NCBI RefSeq assembly: GCF_002284535.1
Contig: NZ_NPKH01000020.1
Span: forward strand, 992,001 to 1,056,000
Reading direction: 5' to 3'
Origin: Mesorhizobium wenxiniae
GTDB lineage: Bacteria; Pseudomonadota; Alphaproteobacteria; Rhizobiales; Rhizobiaceae
Length of the DNA stretch: 64,000 bases
Position 1 is the first letter of the stretch, and the number at the start of each line of letters is the position of its first letter. The notes beneath the pieces were generated by a model. It made no database searches, was not told where the DNA came from, and saw only the letters and a list, made by a program, of their open reading frames with translations. The translations under genes were made by a program, and so were the position numbers. Below are positions 35,798-43,895 of the stretch, piece by piece.

Positions 35798-37885
35798 ATG
35801 AACTGGTCGCTCGCCTTCGAACCGCTCATCTCCTGGCCGCTGCTTGGCTTGGTGCTGGCGCCGCTGTTGCTGCTGGCATTGGTCGGCCTGTGGTTTCGCC
35901 AGCGCGGCGCGGTCTTCCGTCTCGCCGGCCTGCTCGCGCTGGGTGCGGCCCTGCTCAACCCGGTGTTCCTCGACGAAGAGCGCGAGGCGCTGAAAAGCGT
36001 CGTGGCCGTCGTTGTCGACCGCAGCCAGAGCCAGGACATTGGCGAGCGCACCAAGCAGACCGACGAGGCGCTGGCCGGGCTTCAGCAGCGCCTTGGCCGC
36101 TTCAAGCAGTTCGACGTCCGCGTCGTCGAGGCCGGCAAGTCGGGAGCCGCCGAGGAGCGCACCGAAACGCGGCTTTTCGGCGCGCTTGAAAGCGCTTTCC
36201 GCGACGTACCGCCTTCGCGCATCGGCGGCGCCATCATGATCACCGATGGCGAGGTGCATGACGCCCTCGCCGGCACACCCAACTTCAACGCCCCGCTGCA
36301 CGCGCTGATCACCGGCAACGACCAGGAAAAGGATCGCCGCATCCGCTTCGAGAATGCGCCGCGCTTCGGTCTGGTCGGCAAGCCGCTCGAAATGACCTAT
36401 CGCGTCATCGGCACCAACAATGAGGCCGGCTCGGTCGACGTGCGCGTGTCGGTCAATGGCGAGCAGGTTTCGGTCGAGCGCGCCACCATCGGCCAGGCCA
36501 TGCCGCTGCAGGTGACCATTCCCGGCGCCGGCCGCAACATCGTCGAACTCGCTATCGATCCCGAGCCCGACGAACTCACCGACACCAACAACCGCGCTAT
36601 CGCGCTGATCGACGGCATCCGCGAGAATTTGCGCGTGCTGCTGGTCTCCGGCGAGCCGCATGCCGGTGAGCGCACCTGGCGCAACCTTCTGAAATCCGAC
36701 GCCTCGGTCGATCTGGTCCACTTCACCATTCTGCGGCCGCCGGAAAAGCAGGACGGCACGCCGATCAACGAATTGTCGCTGATCGCCTTCCCGACGCGCG
36801 AGCTGTTCGTCGAGAAGATCAAGGATTTCGACCTGATCATCTTCGACCGCTATCAGCACCGCGACGTGCTGCCGATCCTCTATTACGACTATATCGCCGA
36901 ATATGTCGAAAAGGGCGGCGCCCTGCTGATCGCGGCAGGGCCCGAATATGCCGGCGAAAGTTCCATCGCCCGCACGCCTTTGATGTCGGCGCTGCCGGCG
37001 ATGCCGACCGGAGAAGTCGTTGACAAGGCCTTCTATCCGCGCCTCACCGAGCTCGGCCAGCGCCATCCGGTGACGCGCGGGCTCGACGGTTCCGCCACCG
37101 AGCCGCCGCACTGGAGCCGCTGGTTCCGCACCATCGGCGTCGAGAACCCCGAGGGCGAGGCGGTGATGAAGGGCGCCGACAACCGTCCGCTGCTCCTGCT
37201 CGACCGCAAGGGCGAAGGCCGCGTCGGCATGTTTCTGTCCGACCAGGGCTGGTTATGGGCGCGCGGCTTCGAGGGCGGCGGCCCGCATGTCCAGCTCTAT
37301 CGCCGCATCGCCCACTGGCTGATGAAGGAGCCTGAACTCGAGGAGGAGCGGCTGACCGCCGACGGCCGCGGCATGATGCTGGAAATCCGCCGCCAGACGA
37401 TGAGCGACGATCCCGGCCCGGCGCAGATCATCACCCCGTCCGGCAAGGCGATGACCGTCAAGCTAGAGAGAGCCGAACCCGGCGTCTTCCTGGGCAGCAT
37501 CGAAACCAGCGAGATCGGCCTCTACCAGGTCGGCAATGGCGACCTGAAGGCGCTTGCCCATGTCGGCCCGGTCAACGCACCGGAATTCACCGACGTCGTC
37601 TCCACCGAGAACCGGCTGAAAGCGCCGGCCGAGGCCACCGGCGGCAGTGTGCGCCGGCTGGCGCAATCGTCGGCCCTTGGCAACCTCACCGGCGGCGTGA
37701 CGCTGCCGTCGGTCGTCCCGGTCCGCTCCACGGGCGCGGCCGCCGGCAACGACTGGATCGGCCTGCGCACCACCGACGACAGCGTGCTGAAGGCCGTCTC
37801 GCGCGTGCCGCTGTTCGGCGGGTTCCTCGGTCTCGGCCTGCTGCTTCTGGCATTGGGCTCGATGTGGTACCGCGAGGGGCGGTAG
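35798..37885 (+). CDS. Large membrane protein with glutamine-amidotransferase-like/vWA-like ectodomain
   Basis: 695 residues, starting 3 bases after the previous stop. Two N-terminal helices (LLGLVLAPLLLLALVGLWF; VFRLAGLLALGAALLNPVF), a vWA-like strand with VVAVVVDRSQSQDIG (D-x-S-x-S MIDAS-like) and IMITDGEVHDAL, then a class I GATase-like region (LIIFDRYQHRDVLP, GGALLIAAGPEYAG), and a final helix (GGFLGLGLLLLALGSMWY). It completes the MoxR-DUF58-DUF4159 operon; a family A palindromic repeat follows. Confidence 0.85.
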   Translation: MNWSLAFEPLISWPLLGLVLAPLLLLALVGLWFRQRGAVFRLAGLLALGAALLNPVFLDEEREALKSVVAVVVDRSQSQDIGERTKQTDEALAGLQQRLGRFKQFDVRVVEAGKSGAAEERTETRLFGALESAFRDVPPSRIGGAIMITDGEVHDALAGTPNFNAPLHALITGNDQEKDRRIRFENAPRFGLVGKPLEMTYRVIGTNNEAGSVDVRVSVNGEQVSVERATIGQAMPLQVTIPGAGRNIVELAIDPEPDELTDTNNRAIALIDGIRENLRVLLVSGEPHAGERTWRNLLKSDASVDLVHFTILRPPEKQDGTPINELSLIAFPTRELFVEKIKDFDLIIFDRYQHRDVLPILYYDYIAEYVEKGGALLIAAGPEYAGESSIARTPLMSALPAMPTGEVVDKAFYPRLTELGQRHPVTRGLDGSATEPPHWSRWFRTIGVENPEGEAVMKGADNRPLLLLDRKGEGRVGMFLSDQGWLWARGFEGGGPHVQLYRRIAHWLMKEPELEEERLTADGRGMMLEIRRQTMSDDPGPAQIITPSGKAMTVKLERAEPGVFLGSIETSEIGLYQVGNGDLKALAHVGPVNAPEFTDVVSTENRLKAPAEATGGSVRRLAQSSALGNLTGGVTLPSVVPVRSTGAAAGNDWIGLRTTDDSVLKAVSRVPLFGGFLGLGLLLLALGSMWYREGR

Positions 37886-37898
37886 CGCAGCGGTTTAT

Positions 37899-38046
37899 CC
37901 TTCTCCCCTTGTTGTCGAGAAGGTGGATTGGCGCGCAGCGCCAAGACGGTTGAGGGGTGCTGGACGGAGTGCCGTCGACGCCAAGCTGGAACACCCCTCA
38001 TCCGACCGAGCTGCGCTCGGCCACCCGCTCCCACAGGGGGAGAAGG
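37899..38046. repeat. Intergenic palindromic repeat, family A copy 2
   Basis: Starts CCTTCTCCCCTTGTTGTCGA, contains GCGCAGCGCCAAGACGG and TGAGGGGTGCTGG, and is mirrored by AACACCCCTCATCCGACC ... GGGGGAGAAGG. It fills the convergent gap between the 695-residue protein and clpS. Confidence 0.85.
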
Positions 38047-38057
38047 AGAAAACGGCA

Positions 38058-38363
38058 CTACTCCTCCGGTTCCGTCGTGAACATCAGCGGGTAGCCCTTG
38101 GCCTTGCCGGCATCGGTCGCCCGCATCGCCTTGGTCTCGGCGACGTCCCTGGTGAAGACGGCGACGACGCAGACGCCGCGCTGGTGCGCGGTGATCATCA
38201 CCCGCCGCGCTTGGTCTTCGCTCAGCTTGAATTCGCCCTTGAGCACCGTTACCACGAACTCGCGCGGCGTGAAATCGTCATTGAGAAGGATGACCTTGTA
38301 GAGCTTCGGCCGTTCGATTTGCGGCTTCGTTTTGGTGCGGGGTTTGGTGACGATCTCAGGCAT
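38058..38363 (-). CDS. clpS: ATP-dependent Clp protease adaptor ClpS
   Basis: 101 residues from the ATG at 38363. The core KLYKVILLNDDFTPREFVV (N-degron-binding loop), the helix DQARRVMITAHQRGVCVVA and the terminal GYPLMFTTEPEE are typical ClpS. It delivers N-end-rule substrates to ClpAP. No strong Shine-Dalgarno was seen. An in-frame upstream extension to 39230 runs antisense to codon logic of the choV gene and is rejected. The 160-bp gap to choV holds nothing else. Confidence 0.94.
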   Translation of the reverse strand: MPEIVTKPRTKTKPQIERPKLYKVILLNDDFTPREFVVTVLKGEFKLSEDQARRVMITAHQRGVCVVAVFTRDVAETKAMRATDAGKAKGYPLMFTTEPEE

Positions 38364-38527
38364 CGGAACCGGCAACTGCGCGCAAGAAACTTCGCGTTTA
38401 TTCTGGCATAGGCAAAAGCGGGCGTCCATTTGAGCCGCGCACAAACCGCCTTTCCGGCGGGCGCGCCGTTCACAAGTCTGAGATTGCCGCTGGCGGCTTA
38501 GGGTCGACCTCCCTCCGATGAGAAAGC

Positions 38528-39709
38528 TTACCTTCTCAACACCGCCGACAGCACGTCCCTGATGCCGATGGCGCCGACGAAGCGCGACTGGTCGTCGAAC
38601 AGCGCCACGGGTGCGGTCTGCGAGCGGTGCATGGCCAGCATCACGGTCTTCAGCGAGGTGCCGGGATTGGCCCAGAACACCTGCGCCGTCTCCTCCGGCT
38701 GGGCCTCGACATCGGCGCAGGACACCCAGAACGCCGGCTTGCCGTCGCGCTCGGCCGCCGCCACCAGCCCGTGCTCGTCGATCTTGAAACGCGTCGTCTT
38801 GCGGCGGTCGAGCCACACCCAGCCGTCCTCGCCGTGCTCGAGGTCGCGGCGGTCGCGCATCACGTTCCAGGCGGTCAGCACCGAGAGCGGATTCACATTG
38901 GCGATGAAGTCGCGGACATAGTCGTTGGCGGGGCGCAGCACGATGTCTTCCGGCGCGCCGGTCTGCACGATGCGCCCGCCTTCCATGATGGTGATGTGGC
39001 TGCCGATCTTCAGCGCCTCCTCGAGGTCGTGGCTGACGAAGATGATGGTCTTTTTCAGCTCTGCCTGAAGCTGCAGCAACTCGTCCTGCAGCTTGGTCCG
39101 GATCAGCGGGTCGAGCGCCGAGAACGGCTCGTCCATCAGCAGGATCGGCGCTTCGGTGGCAAACGCACGCGCCAGCCCGACGCGCTGCTGCATGCCGCCG
39201 GAAAGTTCGTGGGCGTATTTCGACGCCCACTGGTCGAGGCCGACGAGCTTCAACTGGCGCTCGACGCGCGCCTTGCGCTCGGCGTCGGGCACGCCGGACA
39301 GCTCGAGGCCGAAGCCGACATTTTCAGCGACGGTGCGCCAGGGCAGAAGGCCGAACTGCTGGAACACCATGGCGACCCGCGTCTGTCGGATGTTGCGCAG
39401 CGTGGCGGCGTCGCAGGCCGCGACATCGACCATGCGGTCGCCGTCCTTGACCATGACATTGCCGCGCGCCGGCACGTTGAGCAAGTTGACGGCGCGGAGC
39501 AGCGTCGATTTGCCGGAGCCGGAGAGGCCCATCAGGACGGAAATCTCGCCCTCGTTGACGGTCAAATTGGCGCCGGCGCAGCCGAGCACGGCGCCGGTCT
39601 TCTCCAGGATTTCCTGACGCGTCGCGCCGCTGTCTACGAGCGCCAGCGCTTCCTTGCGCGCCGCGCCGAAGATGATGTCGACATTCTTGAAATCGACCGC
39701 GGCGCTCAT
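38528..39709 (-). CDS. choV: Choline/glycine betaine ABC transporter ATP-binding protein
   Basis: 393 residues from the ATG at 39709, overlapping the permease stop by four bases. An N-terminal extension precedes Walker A GLSGSGKST (about residues 60-68); QQFGLLPWRTVAENVGFGLE Q-loop; LSGGMQQRVGLARA; ILLMDEPFSALDPLIRTKLQ. The C-terminal ~120 residues form a CBS-like domain, as in ProV/ChoV, that can sense ionic strength. With choW and choX it makes a choline-type importer used for osmoprotection or carbon supply. Confidence 0.9.
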   Translation of the reverse strand: MSAAVDFKNVDIIFGAARKEALALVDSGATRQEILEKTGAVLGCAGANLTVNEGEISVLMGLSGSGKSTLLRAVNLLNVPARGNVMVKDGDRMVDVAACDAATLRNIRQTRVAMVFQQFGLLPWRTVAENVGFGLELSGVPDAERKARVERQLKLVGLDQWASKYAHELSGGMQQRVGLARAFATEAPILLMDEPFSALDPLIRTKLQDELLQLQAELKKTIIFVSHDLEEALKIGSHITIMEGGRIVQTGAPEDIVLRPANDYVRDFIANVNPLSVLTAWNVMRDRRDLEHGEDGWVWLDRRKTTRFKIDEHGLVAAAERDGKPAFWVSCADVEAQPEETAQVFWANPGTSLKTVMLAMHRSQTAPVALFDDQSRFVGAIGIRDVLSAVLRR

Positions 39710-40560
39710 TTGGCGGCTCCCGTGCCGATGCGGCTGATCCGGTCGAGGATGATGGCGAGCACGACGATGGCGAGGCCGGCCTCGAGCCCGAGCGGGATGT
39801 TGACCGAGTTCAGCGCGCGCACCACCGGCTTGCCAAGGCCGTTGGCGCCGATGAGCGCAGCGATCACGACCATGGAGAGGCAGAGCATGATGCACTGCGT
39901 CAGCCCCGCCATGATGGTCGGCAGCGCCGCCGGCAGCTCTACTTTCCACAAGAGCTGGCGTTTTGTCGCGCCGAAGGCCTCGCCGGCCTCGATCATCGGT
40001 TTCGGCACCGAGGTGATGCCGAGATGGGTCAGGCGGATCGGCGCGGGAGCGGCGAAGATGACGGTAACGATGAGGCCGGGAGCGATGCCGAGGCCGAAGA
40101 GAATGAGCACCGGGATCAGGTAGACGAAGGTCGGCATAGTCTGCATCAGGTCGAGGATTGGCTGGAGATAGCGGTAGCCACGCTCGTTATGCGCCGCCCA
40201 GATGCCGATCGGCACGCCGATGGCCATGGAGGCCGCAGCGGCGGCCACGACCAACACCAGCGTCTCGACGGTTTCCTGCCAGAGATCCTGGTTGACGATG
40301 AAGAGGAGGCCGAGCGCGACGGCAAGCGCCAGCTTCCATGATTTCTGCAGGTACCAGGCAAGCCCGGCTATGGCGGCAACCAGGAGAACCGGCGGGACGA
40401 GCAGCAAAAGATCGACCAACCCGTCGAGAACGACGGTGAGCCCGTCGGCGATACTGTCGAAAAACCATTCGAAATTGGTGGTCAGAAAGTCGAAGAAGGT
40501 CTTGCCCCACCGCCCGATCGGGATCTTGAAGCTCGAAATCAGTTGCGAAACCGGATCCAT
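39706..40560 (-). CDS. choW: Choline/glycine betaine ABC transporter permease
   Basis: 284 residues, about seven membrane helices, with the permease signature around GEAFGATKRQLLWKVELPAALP (EAA loop, here EAFGAT...G-like). The N-terminus MDPVSQLISSFKIPIGRWG and LTVVLDGLVDLLLLVPP are typical of ProW-type permeases. Located in the inner membrane. It is separated from choX by a 157-bp gap holding a palindromic repeat, which may lower expression of choWV relative to the binding protein. Confidence 0.9.
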   Translation of the reverse strand: MDPVSQLISSFKIPIGRWGKTFFDFLTTNFEWFFDSIADGLTVVLDGLVDLLLLVPPVLLVAAIAGLAWYLQKSWKLALAVALGLLFIVNQDLWQETVETLVLVVAAAAASMAIGVPIGIWAAHNERGYRYLQPILDLMQTMPTFVYLIPVLILFGLGIAPGLIVTVIFAAPAPIRLTHLGITSVPKPMIEAGEAFGATKRQLLWKVELPAALPTIMAGLTQCIMLCLSMVVIAALIGANGLGKPVVRALNSVNIPLGLEAGLAIVVLAIILDRISRIGTGAAK

Positions 40561-40586
40561 GGCAAATGTCCCCTCATTCTACTTCG

Positions 40587-40708
40587 CCCTCCCCCTGGCG
40601 GAGTGGGTCGAACCGCGCAGCGGAGTGGGGTGGTCACGGTTATGCTCCGTTCTGCACCACCCCCACCGCGGCGCGTGCCGCGCCGACCCTCCCCGCAAGG
40701 GGGAGGGT
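40587..40708. repeat. Intergenic palindromic repeat, family B
   Basis: CCCTCCCCCTGGCGGAGTGG ... AGCGGAGTGGGGTGG on the left and CACCACCCCCACCGC ... CCCCGCAAGGGGGAGGG on the right form a long hairpin between choX and choW. Layout is like family A but the sequence differs. Confidence 0.8.
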
Positions 40709-40717
40709 GTAAATCTG

Positions 40718-41668
40718 CTACGAACCCAGCGCAGTTTTCACGGCGGCCGCGGCGTCGCCGCCGTCGAAGGTCGTCACACCGGCGAGCCATGGGGTAATCG
40801 CGTCCGGATTGGCCTTGAGCCATTCGGTAGCCGCGGCCTTCGGGTCGGCGCCATCATTGAGGATCGCACCCATGATCTCGTTTTCCATCTTGAGCGAGAA
40901 CACCATGTTCTTGAGCAGCGCGCCGACGTTCGGGCATTCGGTGGTGTAGCCGGCCCGGACGTTGGTGGCGACGGTCGCGCCGCCGAAATTCGGGCCGAAC
41001 ACCTCGTCGCCACCCGACAGATAGGCCATCTTGATGTTGGCGTTCATCGGATGCGGCTCCCAGCCGAGGAAGACCACGTCTTCGCCTGATGCGGCAGCCT
41101 TCTGCACCGCCGACAGCATGCCGGCCTCCGAGCTTTCGACGAGCTCGAAATCCTTCAGGCCGAACTTGTTGGAGGCGATCATGTCGAGGATCAGGCGGTT
41201 GCCGTCATTGCCGGCTTCGATGCCGTAGATCTTGTTGTCGAGCTTGTCCTTGAACTTGGCGATATCCGCGAAATCCTTGAGACCGGCGTCATAGGTGTGC
41301 TGCGGCACGGCGAGCGTATACTTCGCGCCTTCGAGGTTGGTTACGACCGTCTCGACCGACTTGTCTTCGAGATAGGGCTTTATGTCGGCTTCCATGGTCG
41401 GCATCCAATTGCCGAGGAAGACATCGACGTCCTTGTTCTTCAGCGAGGTGTAGGTGACCGGAACCGACAGGACCTGCACGTCGGGCTCGTAGCCGAGCGC
41501 TTCGAGGATAACGCTGGCGGTAGCGGTGGTGGCGGTGATGTCGGTCCAGCCGACATCGGCAAAACGCACCGGCTTGCAGCTTTCCGGCTCGGCGGCGAGT
41601 GCGCCGCCCGCGGAAAGAAATGCCGCCAGACCGAAGCCGGCGGCGAATAGTTTCATACGCGACATCAT
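40718..41668 (-). CDS. choX: Choline-binding periplasmic protein
   Basis: 316 residues from the ATG at 41668, with GGGAG 6 bases upstream. Signal peptide at residues 1-26 (KLFAAGFGLAAFLSAGGALA). The aromatic box that binds trimethylammonium groups is visible: Trp in FADVGWTD, Trp in LGNWMPT, Tyr in PQHTYDAG and Trp in FLGWEPHPM, matching the spacing I know from ChoX of Sinorhizobium meliloti. First gene of choXWV. Confidence 0.92.
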   Translation of the reverse strand: MMSRMKLFAAGFGLAAFLSAGGALAAEPESCKPVRFADVGWTDITATTATASVILEALGYEPDVQVLSVPVTYTSLKNKDVDVFLGNWMPTMEADIKPYLEDKSVETVVTNLEGAKYTLAVPQHTYDAGLKDFADIAKFKDKLDNKIYGIEAGNDGNRLILDMIASNKFGLKDFELVESSEAGMLSAVQKAAASGEDVVFLGWEPHPMNANIKMAYLSGGDEVFGPNFGGATVATNVRAGYTTECPNVGALLKNMVFSLKMENEIMGAILNDGADPKAAATEWLKANPDAITPWLAGVTTFDGGDAAAAVKTALGS

Positions 41669-41739
41669 GTATTCTCCCATTGTGATCTATCGGCGAAGCG
41701 AAGTTGCGGTTTTGTCTCCACCTTGTTTCGTCAGCCAAA

Positions 41740-41752
41740 CACCATTCTGGTG
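41740..41752. promoter_or_regulatory. Operator candidate upstream of choX
   Basis: CACCA-TTC-TGGTG, a perfect 5-3-5 palindrome flanked by partly symmetric AAA/TTT, about 75 bases upstream of the choX start. No regulator gene is adjacent, so this is only a candidate. Confidence 0.3.
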
Positions 41753-41882
41753 CGGTTTCAAGCGATAAGACAATCGCGACCAACGGCGCGGGTTGGCCGA
41801 TCAGCGACACGTTCGCCGCTTTCTGGTGAAATGTCAGGACGCCCCCTCCCCGCGCCGGGACAACTCGGCTTAAAAGGGCGGC

Positions 41883-42476
41883 ATGGCCAAGCTGTACTTC
41901 CACTACGCGACGATGAATGCCGGCAAGACGACGATGCTGCTGCAGGCCTCGTACAATTACCGCGAGCGCGGCGTCGCCGGCCACTACCGCAAGGGCGATA
42001 CCGGGCTGATCTCGTCGCGCATCGGCCTGGAGACGGAGGCCGAGATGTTCCGCGACGGCGACGATCTGTTCGCCCGGGTCGCCGAGCATCACGACCTCAC
42101 GACCGTGCATTGCGTCTTCGTCGACGAAGCGCAGTTCCTCGAGGAGGAGCAGGCGTGGCAGCTTGCCCGCATTGCCGACCGGCTGAACATTCCGGTGATG
42201 TGCTACGGCCTGCGCACGGATTTCCAGGGCAAGCTGTTTTCCGGCTCGCGCACGCTTCTGGCGATATCCGACGATCTACGCGAGGTGCGCACCATCTGCC
42301 GCTGCGGCCGCAAGGCGACGATGGTCGTGCGCCTCGGCGCGGACGGCAAGGTGGCGAGACAGGGCGAACAGGTGGCGATCGGCAAGGATGTCTATGTCTC
42401 GCTCTGCCGCCGCCATTGGGAAGAAGAAATGGGCCGCGTCGCGCCCGACGATTTCATCGGCTTCACCAAAGCCTGA
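41883..42476 (+). CDS. tdk: Thymidine kinase
   Basis: 197 residues. P-loop ATMNAGKTT near residues 9-17, the catalytic VFVDEAQFLEEEQAWQLARI (DEAQF), the lasso-like GLRTDFQGKLFSGSRTLLAI and a zinc site with CRCGRKA and a C-terminal CRRHW. It phosphorylates thymidine using ATP. Length is normal. It stands alone. Confidence 0.95.
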   Translation: MAKLYFHYATMNAGKTTMLLQASYNYRERGVAGHYRKGDTGLISSRIGLETEAEMFRDGDDLFARVAEHHDLTTVHCVFVDEAQFLEEEQAWQLARIADRLNIPVMCYGLRTDFQGKLFSGSRTLLAISDDLREVRTICRCGRKATMVVRLGADGKVARQGEQVAIGKDVYVSLCRRHWEEEMGRVAPDDFIGFTKA

Positions 42477-42559
42477 CCAGCGCTATTCCGCGTTGCGTGC
42501 GCATGGACCGAACGGTGCCAGGACAGAGGGGGAAGAACTGCGGCAGGGAAAACTGCGAT

Positions 42560-42652
42560 CGGTGAGCTTCGTTGCTTTGCGACGGCAGTTATGCTATTGG
42601 TTTGGGCATGGTGCTGATCGCGCCAACGACCCGCCGCCGAGGCGGGTTTTTT
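42560..42652 (+). ncRNA. Candidate small RNA ending in a strong terminator
   Basis: A -35-like TTGCTT (about 42573) and -10-like CTATTG about 16 bases on, then roughly 50 bases ending in CCCGCC-GCCGA-GGCGGG-TTTTTT (42630-42652). The tract lies 110 bases after tdk and 120 bases before the coiled-coil gene with no ORF of its own, so it could be an orphan sRNA or the delayed terminator of tdk. Transcript start is a guess. Confidence 0.4.
42629..42652 (+). terminator. Rho-independent terminator
   Basis: Six-bp G/C stem CCCGCC/GGCGGG with a 5-base loop followed by six T residues. It isolates the five-gene cluster that begins at 42772 from tdk. Confidence 0.9.
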
Positions 42653-42771
42653 GTGTCGGGTTTCGGCGCTATCCTTCGCAAACTCCTAATCTTCCGCCTT
42701 CCCTTCCCCCTATGCCGCACATATATTCCGGCGGTTCGCGACACGAACAAATGCCGAAGCGGGAGGCCCCA

Positions 42772-43860
42772 ATGGCGACTTTGCAGAATTTCGATGCCGA
42801 AATTGCCAAGACCAAGCAGGTCGTGCAGGACATGCGCACCAAAATCGAGCAGTCCGGCACGGTGCTCGACACGCTCGCCAAGACCGACAATAAGATCGGC
42901 GACGCCAATTTCGACCTCGAGAACGCCCGCATCGAGGATGTGCTGAAGCAGCAGAAGGTGATGGAAGGCAACATTGCCGACCTGATCATAGGGCTGGAGG
43001 ACGCCACCAACGTCTTCGGCGCCGAATTCGAGAGCATGAAGAACTACACCGGCTGGGAAAGCTTCGTTGGTATATTTTCCGACCAGAGCAAGCAACGCAT
43101 GCGCACCGACCGCGTCCGCAACATGTCGCTGGCCGGCAATCTGCAGGAGCTGCTGGCGAAATCCGACACCATTGTCGGCATCCTCAAGGCGCAGAAGCAG
43201 ATCCTCGACCAGCGTTACAAGACCTCCGAGGCCAGCCTGTCGCAGGTGATCGAGCGCCGCAAGGCAACCATGTCCAATCTGGAGACCGTGCAGAAGCGCA
43301 TCGAGGAGCTCAATCCGATGCTGCTCGACATCGAGAACAAGATCGCCGCCTCGACCAGCCAGAAGGAGCGCACCGAGCTCGAAGGCGAACGTTCGAAACT
43401 GGCCACGGAGTACAACGAGAAGCAGGCCAAGGAGCAGGAACTGCTGGCCGAAAGCCAGACGCTGGAGCGCTACACGTCGATGTTCCAGACCTTCGTCGAT
43501 TCGCTCAACAACCAGATTGCGGCGCAGTCGACGCTGATCAACAAGCTGACCATCGATACCGAGCAGCGCATCGTGCTCTACAAGGCGCTGGAAGATTCGC
43601 TGAAGACCGCCGCCCAGCAGGACGTCGCCCACAAGATCAACACGCTGGGCAGCCAGGTCGACAACACCGCCGAGGAGACCATGGCCGGCATCGGCGCGGC
43701 CTCTCAGAAGCACATCGGCGATCTCCTCGAGATGCACGAGAAGAACATGGTGGCGACCGCCGACATCCAGCGCCGCAAGAAGCTGGCCGACGATGCCTTT
43801 GCCCGCCGCTTCGACGACGTGCTGAAGAAGCACAATGCCGCAAACTACGTGCAGTCATAA
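42772..43860 (+). CDS. Long coiled-coil protein, first gene of a five-gene AAA+ cluster
   Basis: 362 residues from the ATG at 42772 (GGGAGG 6 bases upstream). No signal peptide or membrane helix. Nearly all of it is charged, heptad-like helix (e.g. SNLETVQKRIEELNPMLLDI, TELEGERSKLATEYNEKQAK), with a helical N-terminal segment and basic C-terminus. The arrangement is reminiscent of TelA/KlaA toxic-anion-resistance proteins, but I see no decisive motif. Such proteins are sometimes labelled 'cell surface protein' in rhizobia without support. It is likely a scaffold or adaptor for the ATPase encoded downstream (inference). Confidence 0.85.
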   Translation: MATLQNFDAEIAKTKQVVQDMRTKIEQSGTVLDTLAKTDNKIGDANFDLENARIEDVLKQQKVMEGNIADLIIGLEDATNVFGAEFESMKNYTGWESFVGIFSDQSKQRMRTDRVRNMSLAGNLQELLAKSDTIVGILKAQKQILDQRYKTSEASLSQVIERRKATMSNLETVQKRIEELNPMLLDIENKIAASTSQKERTELEGERSKLATEYNEKQAKEQELLAESQTLERYTSMFQTFVDSLNNQIAAQSTLINKLTIDTEQRIVLYKALEDSLKTAAQQDVAHKINTLGSQVDNTAEETMAGIGAASQKHIGDLLEMHEKNMVATADIQRRKKLADDAFARRFDDVLKKHNAANYVQS

Positions 43861-43895
43861 TTGCTGCACTCGCATCGCTCCGAAGGGCTGGCTGC

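Noticed and set aside
35696..37111. 471-residue minus-strand ORF
   Set aside because: Antisense shadow of the vWA/GATase-like membrane protein in the moxR operon.
38058..39230. 390-residue fused ORF joining clpS to upstream sequence
   Set aside because: Only the last 101 residues are ClpS; the rest is a Arg/Ala-rich off-frame translation of choV.
42594..42620. Second Trp-rich leader peptide upstream of the 42.6 kb terminator
   Set aside because: The short frame MLLVWAWC has two Trp codons, but there is no ribosome-binding site and no biosynthetic gene downstream, so attenuation has no target.
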